Program-made: the position numbers and the translations under genes
NCBI GenBank assembly: GCA_015067665.1
Contig: SVLZ01000004.1
Span: 1 to 64,000, forward strand
DNA from: Oscillospiraceae bacterium
GTDB taxonomy: Bacteria; Bacillota; Clostridia; Oscillospirales; Oscillospiraceae
Direction of reading: 5' to 3'
DNA length: 64,000 nt
Part shown: positions 25,007 to 34,911 of the stretch, in pieces
Layout of the letters: every line of letters starts with the position of its first letter
Numbering within the stretch: the first letter of the stretch is position 1
The notes under the pieces: model-generated
What the model was told of the DNA's origin: nothing
Databases searched by the model: none
The model's input: only the letters and a program-made list of their open reading frames with translations

Positions 25007-27001
25007 ATGAACATTATTGACTTTACACCGTCTAAATGGATTTGGACGAAAGACAATCTTACAAAAGACCAAAAGGTAGTTTTTCGAAAGAAGTTCTCTG
25101 TTTCTTTGCAACCGGAAAAGGCAGAAGCCTATATCGCCTGCGATACCAAGTTTTGGCTGTGGCTAAACGGAAAAATGGTAGTGTTTGAGGGCGGTGTGTT
25201 CCGGGAGAGCAGACCGGGCTGCGGCTATGCAGAAAAGGTGGATTTGGCACCCTATCTGCAAGAAGGGGAGAATACCCTCGCGGTGCTGGTTTGGTTTTAT
25301 GGAAACGGTGGCAGAAATAACACAAATTCCGGGCAGGCCGGCTTTATCTTCAAGTGTGATGCGTTGTCACTTTATTCCGACGAAGGATTTTTGGCTGTCA
25401 ACCATCCTGCCTATGTGCCTACCGATGCGCCACATCCTGCCCACTTATTTGGTGGCGAGAATATCGGTTTTGATGCCAATTTGGATTTCGGTGACTTTAC
25501 GGCATCGGAGTTTGACGATTCTGCTTTTGACCCTGCATCTGTTTTCCCCGATCAGGTGTGGGGCGACAGCATAGAATCCGAATTGCCTCTTTTGAAAGTA
25601 TTTCCTAAGACAGAACTGGCTTTTCGCCTTACAGAAAATGGAGCAACAGCAAAGCTTCCACACGCAATGGCGCTGACCGTCAGCTTTGAACTGGAAGCCC
25701 AGGGCGGTGAGAAGATCGATGTCCGAACGGATCGGTATGCCGTTCCCGGCGGCCCCGGAGATGAGGCTTATTTCTTCAACTGTCACCGGATCGAATATAC
25801 CTGCAAGCCGGGGGAAAATATCTTTGCGTGCTTGATGTACTTATACGGTGAAGAGGTGCTTGTAACCTTCCCGGAAACGGTAAAGCTTCAAAAGCTTTCT
25901 TTCACCGAAAGCGGCTACAACACAAAGCAGGTGGGTAGTTTTGTCACAGAGGATCCTCTCTTTAACCGCCTGATGGAAAAGTCTATCCGCACGCTCTATG
26001 TATGTATGCGTAATAACTTTATGGATTGCCCCGATAGAGAGCGCGGTCAGTGGATTGGCGACGTATCTGTGCAAGTGCCGCAGGTGTTCTTCGTATTTGA
26101 CGACGAAGCTAAAAAGCTGCTGAAAAAGGCGGTCAGTGACTTTATCCATCTGCGCAAGGGCGATGTGCTGGTAGGCAATGTGCCGGGACAGCACGCAAGT
26201 GAACTGCCGGGACAAAGCTTGGTTGCCATCAGCGAATATGGCTTGATCGGTGAATACTACCATTATTCCAAAGACCCAGAGATCCCGGAACTGGTTTTGG
26301 AGCCTTCGGTAAATTACCTGAAGCTGTGGGAGCTGGATGAGGAAGGGTTGCTCATTCCCCGGAAGGGCAACTGGTACTGGTTTGACCACCGCTGGAATGT
26401 GGATGCGCCAGTATTGGAAAACTGTATGTATGTGGGTGCGGCAAAATATGCTCTGCAAATGGCTGAGATCTGTGGAGATCACCGCTTTGACGATTTCCTG
26501 AACGAACGGATCACGATACTTTCCGAGAATATTGAAAAGAAATTCTGGAAGGGGAAGTATTATGCATCCGGCAGCTTTGTGGACGACAGGGCCAATGCCA
26601 TTGCGGTGCTGAGCGGTGTATGTCCCAAGGAGCGCTATGGGCTTGTGATGAAGGTGCTGATGACGGCATTTAATTCGACACCCTATTTTGAGCGATTTGT
26701 GCTGACGGCACTGTGCGAAATGGGCTATATTAAGGATGCCTACCGCCGTATGATGGCAAGGTATTATCCACTGATCACCAATGAAAACTCTACCCTTTGG
26801 GAGGATTTCTATCTGCTGGGCACACGGAATCACGCGTGGTCCGGTGGACCTTTGGAAATTGCCTACAAGTATTTCTTAGGCTTGCGGACGGAGGATGGGT
26901 TCAAGTCCTATACCGTTTCTCCTGTTTCGGGTATCTTCAAGGAGATGCACGTGACCTTCCCGGCAGGCGGCGAAATGATCGAAAAGCATATTGTTGAATG
27001 A
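25007..27001 (+). CDS. GH78-like alpha-L-rhamnosidase family protein
   Basis: NFMDCPDRERGQWIGDV motif with (alpha/alpha)6-type sequence; N-terminal jelly-roll AYIACDTKFWLWLNGK. Confidence 0.7.
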   Translation: MNIIDFTPSKWIWTKDNLTKDQKVVFRKKFSVSLQPEKAEAYIACDTKFWLWLNGKMVVFEGGVFRESRPGCGYAEKVDLAPYLQEGENTLAVLVWFYGNGGRNNTNSGQAGFIFKCDALSLYSDEGFLAVNHPAYVPTDAPHPAHLFGGENIGFDANLDFGDFTASEFDDSAFDPASVFPDQVWGDSIESELPLLKVFPKTELAFRLTENGATAKLPHAMALTVSFELEAQGGEKIDVRTDRYAVPGGPGDEAYFFNCHRIEYTCKPGENIFACLMYLYGEEVLVTFPETVKLQKLSFTESGYNTKQVGSFVTEDPLFNRLMEKSIRTLYVCMRNNFMDCPDRERGQWIGDVSVQVPQVFFVFDDEAKKLLKKAVSDFIHLRKGDVLVGNVPGQHASELPGQSLVAISEYGLIGEYYHYSKDPEIPELVLEPSVNYLKLWELDEEGLLIPRKGNWYWFDHRWNVDAPVLENCMYVGAAKYALQMAEICGDHRFDDFLNERITILSENIEKKFWKGKYYASGSFVDDRANAIAVLSGVCPKERYGLVMKVLMTAFNSTPYFERFVLTALCEMGYIKDAYRRMMARYYPLITNENSTLWEDFYLLGTRNHAWSGGPLEIAYKYFLGLRTEDGFKSYTVSPVSGIFKEMHVTFPAGGEMIEKHIVE

Positions 27002-27002
27002 G

Positions 27003-27038
27003 GAAAGGGCGTGTTGCAAAGCAACACGCTCTCCTTTG
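27003..27038 (+). terminator. Stem-loop terminator closing the methyltransferase/rhamnosidase operon
   Basis: gaaagggcgtgttgc-aaa-gcaacacgctctccttt followed by gtttt. Confidence 0.65.
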
Positions 27039-27067
27039 TTTTGGATCGCGGCGATAGAAAATTACAC

Positions 27068-27095
27068 TTGCACAAATGTGGCGGACTGCTATAAT
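27068..27095 (+). promoter_or_regulatory. Sigma-A-type promoter upstream of the PatB/MalY-like gene
   Basis: TTGCAC, 16 nt spacer, TATAAT. Confidence 0.6.
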
Positions 27096-27140
27096 AAGTA
27101 GTAGCAATACGACAAAATGCCTTTAGAAAGGATATAGGAT

Positions 27141-28352
27141 ATGAAATACGATTTTACTTCCATTATGGATCGCCGCGGCAAGGATGCCATTGCAGTGGAC
27201 GATGTGGGCAAGATGCCCGGCTTTGCGCCGGATGGTCCGAAGGATGGCTTTGACCTGATTCCAATGTGGGTAGCGGATATGAATTTTCCCACAGTGCCAA
27301 CCGTTCCGGAGGCGATCATCGCCCGTGCCCAGCATACGGCTTACGGTTATTTTTCTGCGACCGATGCATATTTTAATGCCATTATCCGCTGGCAGGAAAC
27401 GCGTAACGGTGTTACAGGACTAACCAAAGAACATATCGGCTATGAGAACGGTGTTTTGGGCGGTGTAGTCAGCGCGCTGGGTGTCCTCTGCTCCAGAGGT
27501 GACAATGTCCTCGTACACAGCCCTACGTATATCGGATTTACAAGAAGCCTGACCGATAACGGTTACAGAATCGTCCATTCGCCCCTTAAAAAGGATGAAA
27601 ACGGCATTTGGCGGATGGATTTTGCAGATATGGAAAAGAAGATCGTGGAGAACAAAATCCATGCGACGATTTTCTGCTCACCCCACAATCCTTGCGGCCG
27701 CGTTTGGGAAAAATGGGAAATTGAAAAGGCAATGGAACTGTATAAAAAGCACGATGTTTATGTGGTTTCCGATGAGATTTGGTCAGATATTATTCTCACC
27801 GGCAACAAGCATACGCCTACACAAAGTGTCAGCGAGGATGCCAAAAACCGCACCGTTGCAGTCTATGCGCCTTCCAAGACCTTTAATTTGGCAGGTCTTA
27901 TCGGCAGCTATCATATTATTTATAATAAATACCTGCGGGAACGGATCGAAAAAGAATCCTCTCTTTGCCACTATAACAGCATGAATGTGCTGTCGATGCA
28001 TGCACTGATCGGTGCGTATAAGCCTGAGGGCTACGAATGGACAGACGAGCTGTGTCAGGTCATTACAGGAAATATCGATTATGCGGTGAAGTATATCCGC
28101 ACCCATTTCGATGGCGTGGAGGTCTCCCGTCCCGAAGGAACCTATATGCTCTTTGTGGACTGCACCAAGTGGTGCGAAAAGCACGGCAAGACAATCGAGG
28201 ATGTGGAAAAGGCGGCTTGGGCTGTAGGTGTTGCGGTGCAGGATGGACGGATGTTCCATGGTAATTGCCATATCCGTATGAACTTGGCACTGCCCCTTTC
28301 CCGTGTAAAAGAAGCTTTTGACAGGCTGGATAAATACGTTTTTAACCCATAA
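27141..28352 (+). CDS. PatB/MalY family PLP-dependent C-S lyase/aminotransferase
   Basis: LIPMWVADMNFPT; FCSPHNPCGRVW; VSDEIWSDIIL; APSKTFNLAGL. Confidence 0.88.
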   Translation: MKYDFTSIMDRRGKDAIAVDDVGKMPGFAPDGPKDGFDLIPMWVADMNFPTVPTVPEAIIARAQHTAYGYFSATDAYFNAIIRWQETRNGVTGLTKEHIGYENGVLGGVVSALGVLCSRGDNVLVHSPTYIGFTRSLTDNGYRIVHSPLKKDENGIWRMDFADMEKKIVENKIHATIFCSPHNPCGRVWEKWEIEKAMELYKKHDVYVVSDEIWSDIILTGNKHTPTQSVSEDAKNRTVAVYAPSKTFNLAGLIGSYHIIYNKYLRERIEKESSLCHYNSMNVLSMHALIGAYKPEGYEWTDELCQVITGNIDYAVKYIRTHFDGVEVSRPEGTYMLFVDCTKWCEKHGKTIEDVEKAAWAVGVAVQDGRMFHGNCHIRMNLALPLSRVKEAFDRLDKYVFNP

Positions 28353-28370
28353 ATAATAGGAGGAAATGCT

Positions 28371-28739
28371 ATGAAAGTACTGGAAACAAAAAATGCCCCC
28401 GGAGCCATCGGTCCTTACAGCCAAGGCTTTGAGGTAAACGGTTTTGTATATACCTCCGGACAGATCCCGGTGAATCCCGTAACCGGAGAAGTACCTGAGG
28501 GGATTGCTGCGCAGGCAGAGCAGAGCTGTAAGAATGTAGGTGCTATTTTGGAAGCTGCCGGTATTGGATTCGAAAGGGTGTTTAAGACCACTTGTTTTTT
28601 GGCGGATATGGGCGATTTTGCTGCCTTTAACGAAGTTTATGCCAAGTATTTTGTCTCTAAGCCGGCTCGCAGCTGCGTGGCGGTCAAAACACTGCCCAAG
28701 GGCGTATTGTGCGAAATTGAAGCAATTGCTGCCCGATAA
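28371..28739 (+). CDS. RidA family protein
   Basis: APGAIGPYSQGFEVNGFVYTSGQIPVNP...RSCVAVKTLPKGVLCEIEAIA. Confidence 0.92.
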   Translation: MKVLETKNAPGAIGPYSQGFEVNGFVYTSGQIPVNPVTGEVPEGIAAQAEQSCKNVGAILEAAGIGFERVFKTTCFLADMGDFAAFNEVYAKYFVSKPARSCVAVKTLPKGVLCEIEAIAAR

Positions 28740-28802
28740 ATTATCCATTATTTTGTAGAGATATGCCCTACAGGGTGCCTTCTTTAGGAGAGAAAGTTTT
28801 TT

Positions 28803-29972
28803 ATGGGAAGTTTACTACTCTCACTTATTTATGTGTGCTTCATTAGCTTGGGATTGCCGGACTCGCTCCTTGGGTCTGCGTGGCCGGTGCTCCATCAGGA
28901 AATTCAGGTGCCGGTATTTTTTGCGGGAATTATATCTGCAACTATCTGCGCAGGAACCATTTTGTCAAGTCTTTTCAGCGATAAGCTGCTTCGCAGATTT
29001 GGTGCAGGGAGAGTGACGGCTGTCAGTATAGCAATGACGGCATTTGGCTTATTTGGGTTTTCCGGCAGTAATCAATTTTGGATGCTGATGCTGTGGGCGA
29101 TCCCCTACGGGCTGGGTGCCGGTGGTGTGGATGCGATTCTTAATAACTATGTGGCACTGCATTATAAGGCACAGCATATGAGCTGGCTGCACTGTATGTG
29201 GGGCGTAGGCGCATCTATAAGTCCTTATATTATGAGCTTTTCCCTTGTGCACTTAGAAAGCTGGAATTACGGGTATTTGATTGTAGCAACCATTCAGGCG
29301 GTGCTGTCGGCTGTGATCTTCCTGAGTATTCCTCTTTGGAAAAAAGGTGCGGAAAACGGTGAAAGTGCGCAAGAAGAAGTTTTGCCTGCGGCTCTTTCCT
29401 TTCGGGAGATCTTCGCCATTAAGGGTGCGCTGCCTTGCTTTTTGTCCTTTTTTTGCTACTGCGCTTTGGAGGTGACCACCTCTCTGTGGGCCAGCAGCTA
29501 TTTTGTAGAAAAATGGCACTTTTCGCCTGAGGCGGCGGCCGGCTTTGCCAGTATGTTCTATATCGGCATTACCTTTGGCCGGTTTATTAACGGCTTCTTT
29601 GCAATGAAGCTTAGCGATCACTTTTTGATCCGGGCGGGCGCAGCGCTCATCGTTGCCGGTATCGGACTTTTGTTTATATCCGTCAGTTCCACATTTGCCC
29701 TCAGTGGCTTTGTGGTCATCGGACTTGGCTGTGCGCCTATTTATCCCTGCATTATCCATATGACACCTGACGTGTTCGGAAAAGAAAAATCGCAGGCGAT
29801 GATCGGTATTCAAATGGCTTTTGCCTATACGGGCTTTTTGATCATGCCGCCGTTTTTTGGCGTGATTGCTGATTACATCACCATTTCTCTGTTGCCGGTC
29901 TTTCAGCTTATGCTTTTGACCGTTATGTTCCTTACCCACGAAATGGTGGCACGAAAGGATTGCAATAGGTAA
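28803..29972 (+). CDS. MFS transporter
   Basis: 389 aa, about 12 hydrophobic segments, GFASMFYIGITFGRFINGFFAMKLSD. Confidence 0.85.
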   Translation: MGSLLLSLIYVCFISLGLPDSLLGSAWPVLHQEIQVPVFFAGIISATICAGTILSSLFSDKLLRRFGAGRVTAVSIAMTAFGLFGFSGSNQFWMLMLWAIPYGLGAGGVDAILNNYVALHYKAQHMSWLHCMWGVGASISPYIMSFSLVHLESWNYGYLIVATIQAVLSAVIFLSIPLWKKGAENGESAQEEVLPAALSFREIFAIKGALPCFLSFFCYCALEVTTSLWASSYFVEKWHFSPEAAAGFASMFYIGITFGRFINGFFAMKLSDHFLIRAGAALIVAGIGLLFISVSSTFALSGFVVIGLGCAPIYPCIIHMTPDVFGKEKSQAMIGIQMAFAYTGFLIMPPFFGVIADYITISLLPVFQLMLLTVMFLTHEMVARKDCNR

Positions 29973-29976
29973 TAGA

Positions 29977-30006
29977 AAATGCCGCCCGATCCGGGCGGCA
30001 TTTTTA
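29977..30006 (+). terminator. Rho-independent terminator
   Basis: aaaatgccgcccg-at-ccgggcggcattttt. Confidence 0.85.
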
Positions 30007-30101
30007 TAGATGCCCAGGGGCAGTTCTTGCAAAAGCCTCCTAAATGTGCTATATTAACTTTTGATGCGCATTTGCACAAAAAGATTTCTGGGAGATTTAT
30101 T

Positions 30102-31358
30102 ATGAAACAGCTTTTTACCCAGTATGCCGGACTTAAAAGAGAGGTTTATATCCTCTTTATCGGCAAGCTGGTGACAGCGATGGGCTCTTTTGTGTGGCCT
30201 ATGCTGACCTTTTTCCTTACAACGAAGCTGGGCCTTGATGACGGCACGGCGACGCTGCTGATCGCAACGGCCTCTGTCCTTTCCTTCCCGGCAGCCCTTT
30301 TGGGTGGCAAGCTGGCGGACAGATTCAGCCGCAAGAATATCATCATTGTTTTTGATGTTTTAACCATCAGTTTTTATTTCTTAGCAGCGATCCTGCCGCT
30401 GACCATCGGCACAGCAGCACTGCTGTTTTTGGCGGGCTTGTTCCAGACCATTGAATCTCCTGCCTATGATGCGCTGAATGCTGATTTTTCCACATCCCAG
30501 CAGCGGGTAAAGGCCTATTCTCTTTCTTACTTAGGCTTTAACTTAGGTTTTGTGGTGGGCGCCAGTGTGTCCGGTCTGCTGTTCGAGAAATTTGTCCGGC
30601 TGGCATTTTGCTTAAATGGCGTTGCCATTGGCATTTCCACATTGCTGATCACACTGTTTGTCCATACCAAAAATGCTGTCTCCAACGACACAGCACAGCT
30701 GGAAAAGAATTACAGCGAATATGAGATGCCGGTGGATGAAAAGATCTCCATCCTTACCGTTTTACGGCAGCGCCCGGTGCTGCTTTTTATGATGCTGGTA
30801 GGCTGCATTGCTTCGATGCCCTCTAATTTGGCTGGCATCTTACTGCCGTTGCAGCTAAAGGACGCAATGGGAGAGGCAGGTGCCACGATTTACGGCTACT
30901 TAAATTCTCTCAATGGCTTTGTGGTCATTCTGTTTACGCCTATCTTTACGGTGCTTCTGCGAAGGCTGACGGAGATCCCCAAGACGATTATCGGACTTAT
31001 GCTGTTTATAGCAGGCGTTGGCTTCTTCTCCCTGAATACGGCGGTGGCGGTGCTGTTTGTAGGTATGTTCGTCTTCACTTTGGGTGAGGTCGTTACGGTG
31101 CTGGGACACAATCCCTACAATTCCCGCCGTGTCCCGGCATCCCACAGAGGGCGTATCGGTGGTCTTTCCACGGTAGTACATTCGGTATGCAACTCCGCGA
31201 CTCAGTATATTATCAGCTTTATGCTGATCCTGACCGGCAGTAACTACCGGCTTATTTGGCTGGTCTTTATTCTCTGCGGGCTTGTGGCGGCAGGTCTTTA
31301 CGGACTGCTGTATCGCCCGGATAAGCGCACCTTCCCCAAGCTTTATGAAAAACAATAA
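30102..31358 (+). CDS. MFS transporter
   Basis: LGGKLADRFSRKNIIIVFD MFS loop motif; start at ATG 30102 behind gggaga. Confidence 0.85.
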   Translation: MKQLFTQYAGLKREVYILFIGKLVTAMGSFVWPMLTFFLTTKLGLDDGTATLLIATASVLSFPAALLGGKLADRFSRKNIIIVFDVLTISFYFLAAILPLTIGTAALLFLAGLFQTIESPAYDALNADFSTSQQRVKAYSLSYLGFNLGFVVGASVSGLLFEKFVRLAFCLNGVAIGISTLLITLFVHTKNAVSNDTAQLEKNYSEYEMPVDEKISILTVLRQRPVLLFMMLVGCIASMPSNLAGILLPLQLKDAMGEAGATIYGYLNSLNGFVVILFTPIFTVLLRRLTEIPKTIIGLMLFIAGVGFFSLNTAVAVLFVGMFVFTLGEVVTVLGHNPYNSRRVPASHRGRIGGLSTVVHSVCNSATQYIISFMLILTGSNYRLIWLVFILCGLVAAGLYGLLYRPDKRTFPKLYEKQ

Positions 31359-31370
31359 GGAGAGAAAATT

Positions 31371-31934
31371 ATGCTGACATTGGAACGGGCAAAAGAATTA
31401 CTGGCAACTACCACTACCGAGGAGCATCTGTTCCTCCACGCGAAAAATGTATCTGTTGCTATGGGTGGACTTGCCAAGCACTTTGGCGAGGATGAGCAGC
31501 ATTGGATGGCGATTGGCTATCTCCACGACTATGACTATGAGCAGTATCCGGAGGAGCATCTGCAGCATACCGAAGCGCCTCTTTTAGCCGTGGGTGTGAC
31601 GGAGGAAGAGGTTCGGGCTATTTTAGCGCACGGCTTTGGGCATACAAACGATGTAGAGCCCATTACCGTTCTGGAAAAATCCCTCTATACTGTGGATGAG
31701 CTGACCGGCATCATTCAGGCAGCTGCCCGGATGCGTCCTATGGGCATTACGGATATGGAAGTTTCCAGCTTTATGAAGAAATTCAAGGATAAGAAATTTG
31801 CTGCCAAGTGTGACCGTGCCATTATTACCAAAGGCTGCGAAATGCTGGGGCTGGACGTCCGCACGGTAGCAGAAATCTGTATCGAAGCGATGAAAGCGTA
31901 TGCCGACGAGCTGCAGATCGGTCCCAGAGTGTAA
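31371..31934 (+). CDS. HD domain protein
   Basis: HLFLHAKNVSVAM...GYLHDYDYEQYPEEH...ILAHG. Confidence 0.8.
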   Translation: MLTLERAKELLATTTTEEHLFLHAKNVSVAMGGLAKHFGEDEQHWMAIGYLHDYDYEQYPEEHLQHTEAPLLAVGVTEEEVRAILAHGFGHTNDVEPITVLEKSLYTVDELTGIIQAAARMRPMGITDMEVSSFMKKFKDKKFAAKCDRAIITKGCEMLGLDVRTVAEICIEAMKAYADELQIGPRV

Positions 31935-32007
31935 AGATTTTACAATTTACTTTTGGCGGGAATTATGCTAACATATCATAGGTAACAGTGAAATCGGAGG
32001 GAAAACT

Positions 32008-33405
32008 ATGTCGAAATCACCGAAAAATGCCCTTACCAAAAAGCATTGGTTTGGCTATATGTTTGGCGACTGGGGCGGCTGTATGACCTTCGCTCTGATG
32101 TCCAGCATTTTCTCCATCTACTGCACAAATGTTTTGGGCATCAGTGCCACAGTTATGGGTATACTTACCGTTGTTTGGACCATTTGGGATGCAGTAAATG
32201 ATCCTATGATGGGCGCGCTGATGGACAAGGCATTTGCCAAAAAACGCAATAAGCGTGGCAAGTTCCGTCCGTGGCTGCTGCGCGCAACGCCGCTGCTGGC
32301 AGTTTCTGCCATTGCACTGTGGACGGTTCCTACTTTTATGGACGGAATTCCTCTGCTGGTTGCCCTGTTCTCCTTTAAGATCCTCTATGAGGCGTCTTAT
32401 ACGATGTTCAATATCCCTATGGGCTCGCTCCTTTCTGCAATGTCCAAAAACGATGCTGAGCGGGCGTCTTTATCTTCTGCCCGTGGTGTCGGCGCTGCGT
32501 TCGGCAATATGATCCCCGGTATGCTGGGTCCTGTTGTCATCGGTATGTTCGGTGAGAATAAATCCACCGGCTATATGATCACCGGTGTGGTCTGCGCTGC
32601 CATCGGCTTTGTGGTCTGCCTGCTGCACTATGCTATGACTGAGGAACGCGTGATTGTAGAAGAGGAGACCAAGGCAGACGATATTAAGCTAACGGATATT
32701 CTTACAGTAGTAAAGAAAAACCGTCCTTTTATCGCGCTTTGTATCCACGGCGTATGCATCTGCGCAATGCAGTATCTGGCAGAGAATATCAGTATGTATA
32801 TGTATTCTGCTGTCTATAATGATGTTACCTATAAGACAATTGCTTCTGTGCTATCTGCACCTTTCATGATGGGCTCTATGATCGCCGTTCCCTTTATGTG
32901 CAAAAAGCTGGGTCTTGAAAAGGTCATTCGTATCAGCTTGCTCATCGGCGGCGCCATCTGTGCTGTGTTGTTTGGTATGCATATGGTAATGGATGTGCCT
33001 CCGCTGCTCCACGGCGTGATATTGGGCGTTGGCTCCGGTATGGCAATGGTCTCGATTCAAATGCAATGGGGTCTTGTCGGCGAAGCCATCGATTATAACG
33101 AGTACATTACAGGCAAGCGCACCGAAGGCTCTATTTACGGCACTTTTAATCTTGCCCGCCGGATCGGTCAGACTGTGGGCTTGGGCATCAGCTTCTTTGC
33201 GCTGGACTGGATCGGCTATAAGCCTGCCCTGGATATGCAGAGCGCCGGTACCATCTTTGGCTTTAAGAGCCTATGCGTGCTGATCCCTGCAATCTTCATT
33301 CTTGGTTCTTGGGCAGCCTTTAAGTTCGTATGGCGAATTTCTCCCGAGACCCGGGCAGCAATGGCGGCAGAGAAAGCAGAGAAATCTGTAGAGGCTGGGG
33401 AGTAA
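32008..33405 (+). CDS. MFS/GPH-type sugar:cation symporter
   Basis: GYMFGDWGGCMTF; WDAVNDPMMGALMDK; RGKFRPWLLRATPLL GPH signatures. Confidence 0.88.
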   Translation: MSKSPKNALTKKHWFGYMFGDWGGCMTFALMSSIFSIYCTNVLGISATVMGILTVVWTIWDAVNDPMMGALMDKAFAKKRNKRGKFRPWLLRATPLLAVSAIALWTVPTFMDGIPLLVALFSFKILYEASYTMFNIPMGSLLSAMSKNDAERASLSSARGVGAAFGNMIPGMLGPVVIGMFGENKSTGYMITGVVCAAIGFVVCLLHYAMTEERVIVEEETKADDIKLTDILTVVKKNRPFIALCIHGVCICAMQYLAENISMYMYSAVYNDVTYKTIASVLSAPFMMGSMIAVPFMCKKLGLEKVIRISLLIGGAICAVLFGMHMVMDVPPLLHGVILGVGSGMAMVSIQMQWGLVGEAIDYNEYITGKRTEGSIYGTFNLARRIGQTVGLGISFFALDWIGYKPALDMQSAGTIFGFKSLCVLIPAIFILGSWAAFKFVWRISPETRAAMAAEKAEKSVEAGE

Positions 33406-33421
33406 TTAACCGGCAAATTTT

Positions 33422-33451
33422 ATCGGCACGGCCAATGCCGTGCCGATTTTG
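33422..33451 (+). terminator. Hairpin/terminator between symporter and esterase
   Basis: atcggcacggc-caat-gccgtgccgat followed by tttgt. Confidence 0.6.
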
Positions 33452-33465
33452 TAAGGAGAAAAACT

Positions 33466-34806
33466 ATGGATTACATTGTAAATACACCTTGCGGTGCTGT
33501 TCGCGGCTATGCCGACCGGGTGGAGGGCACAGTGGCCTATAAGGGCATCCGCTACGCCACGGCCGGACGTTGGGAGTATCCCAAGCAGGTCACTGCTTGG
33601 GAGGGCATCTATGATGCTGCCCAGTATGGCGCTTGCAGCTTCCAGACCCGTGCTTTTTGCAATGAAGAGGAACTGCCTAAGAAAAAATTTTACCACAATG
33701 AGTTCCGTAAGGGCAATACCTATTCTTACAGTGAAGACTGTCTGTTTTTGAATATTTTCACCCCGGAAACAGCAAAAGAGGGGGATAAATTGCCCGTTCT
33801 TATCTATATCCACGGTGGTGGCTACACCGGTGGCAGCGGTCACGAAAAGCATTTTGATGGCCCTGTATGGCCCACGAAGGGGGTTATTGGTGTGACGCTC
33901 AACTACCGCCTTGGACCGATGGGCTTTGTGTGCCTGCCCCAGCTGAAGGAAGAAGCGGGACACACCGGTAACTATGGCCTGTTTGACCAAATGACTGCAA
34001 TTCGCTGGATAAAGGACAATATTGCTGCCTTTGGTGGCGATCCGGAGAACATAACCATTATGGGACAAAGTGCCGGTGCTGCCAGCGTGCAGATCCTCTC
34101 CTGCAGTCCTTTGACAAATGGCTTGTTCCAAAAGGGCGTTATGGCAAGCGGCTGTGGCCTTGGCGGAATGCTGGCAGGTACAGAAGAAAAGTCCGGTGCT
34201 TTCTGGCAAGCAGTGATGGCAAAGTGTGGCTGTGAAACGCTGGAGCAGTTCCGGGCGCTGCCTCCCGAAAAGCTGTTTTCTGCTTGGGAGGAAGGTAAAA
34301 AGGCGCTTAAGGGCGGCAATGCGGCAGTGTTCCCCATTAAAGATGGGGTGCTCACTGTCAGCGGCGCAAAACCCCACGACCTTCCTTATATGGCAGGCGC
34401 TACCAGCGAGGATATGGCACCTCCGGTGCTGCAGGGTATGGCGAAAAGCTGGATCGCAAAGCGGGAAAAACCCAGCTATACTTGGCATTTTAACCGTCAG
34501 CTTCCCGGCGACGACAATGGCGCCTGGCATTCTTCCGATCTTTGGTACTGGTTTGGTACGCTCCCTAACAGCTGGCGGCCTATGGAGGAGAAGGATTATG
34601 CCCTGAGCCAGCAGATGGTTTCCTATCTCTGTAATTTTGCAAAGACGGGCAACCCAAATAAGAGCGGTGAGCTGCCCACTTGGATTGCCTCCGGAAGGGG
34701 ACAAAATCGCGTTCTTATCTTAGGAGAAAAGGATACCCATATGGGGAAACCTGCCTTCTTTAAGATGGTGCACACAATGTTGACCAAAAAGCCGGTGGGA
34801 GAATAA
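33466..34806 (+). CDS. Type B carboxylesterase family protein
   Basis: SEDCLFLNIFTP; LIYIHGGGYTGGSG; FGGDPENITIMGQSAGAASV. Confidence 0.92.
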   Translation: MDYIVNTPCGAVRGYADRVEGTVAYKGIRYATAGRWEYPKQVTAWEGIYDAAQYGACSFQTRAFCNEEELPKKKFYHNEFRKGNTYSYSEDCLFLNIFTPETAKEGDKLPVLIYIHGGGYTGGSGHEKHFDGPVWPTKGVIGVTLNYRLGPMGFVCLPQLKEEAGHTGNYGLFDQMTAIRWIKDNIAAFGGDPENITIMGQSAGAASVQILSCSPLTNGLFQKGVMASGCGLGGMLAGTEEKSGAFWQAVMAKCGCETLEQFRALPPEKLFSAWEEGKKALKGGNAAVFPIKDGVLTVSGAKPHDLPYMAGATSEDMAPPVLQGMAKSWIAKREKPSYTWHFNRQLPGDDNGAWHSSDLWYWFGTLPNSWRPMEEKDYALSQQMVSYLCNFAKTGNPNKSGELPTWIASGRGQNRVLILGEKDTHMGKPAFFKMVHTMLTKKPVGE

Positions 34807-34820
34807 TTGACAGTTTGCTA

Positions 34821-34857
34821 TCAAAACCTTCCCCCAAGGGGAAGGTTTTGATTTTTC
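34821..34857 (+). terminator. Rho-independent terminator
   Basis: tcaaaaccttccccc-aa-ggggaaggttttgatttttct. Confidence 0.8.
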
Positions 34858-34860
34858 TCA

Positions 34861-34889
34861 TTGAAAAAATATTATTCTTGCGTTATACT
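34861..34889 (+). promoter_or_regulatory. Sigma-A-type promoter
   Basis: TTGAAA, 17 nt spacer, TATACT, upstream of ATG 34912. Confidence 0.7.
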
Positions 34890-34911
34890 GAGGGAAAAGA
34901 GGAGGGGTTTT

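Noticed and set aside
33406-34704. 432-aa antisense ORF over the carboxylesterase
   Set aside because: Sense strand encodes an unambiguous type B carboxylesterase.
34861-34911. TTG start for the 34861 MFS ORF
   Set aside because: That TTGAAA is better explained as the -35 box of a promoter with TATACT 17 nt downstream; ATG 34912 has a GGAGGGG RBS.
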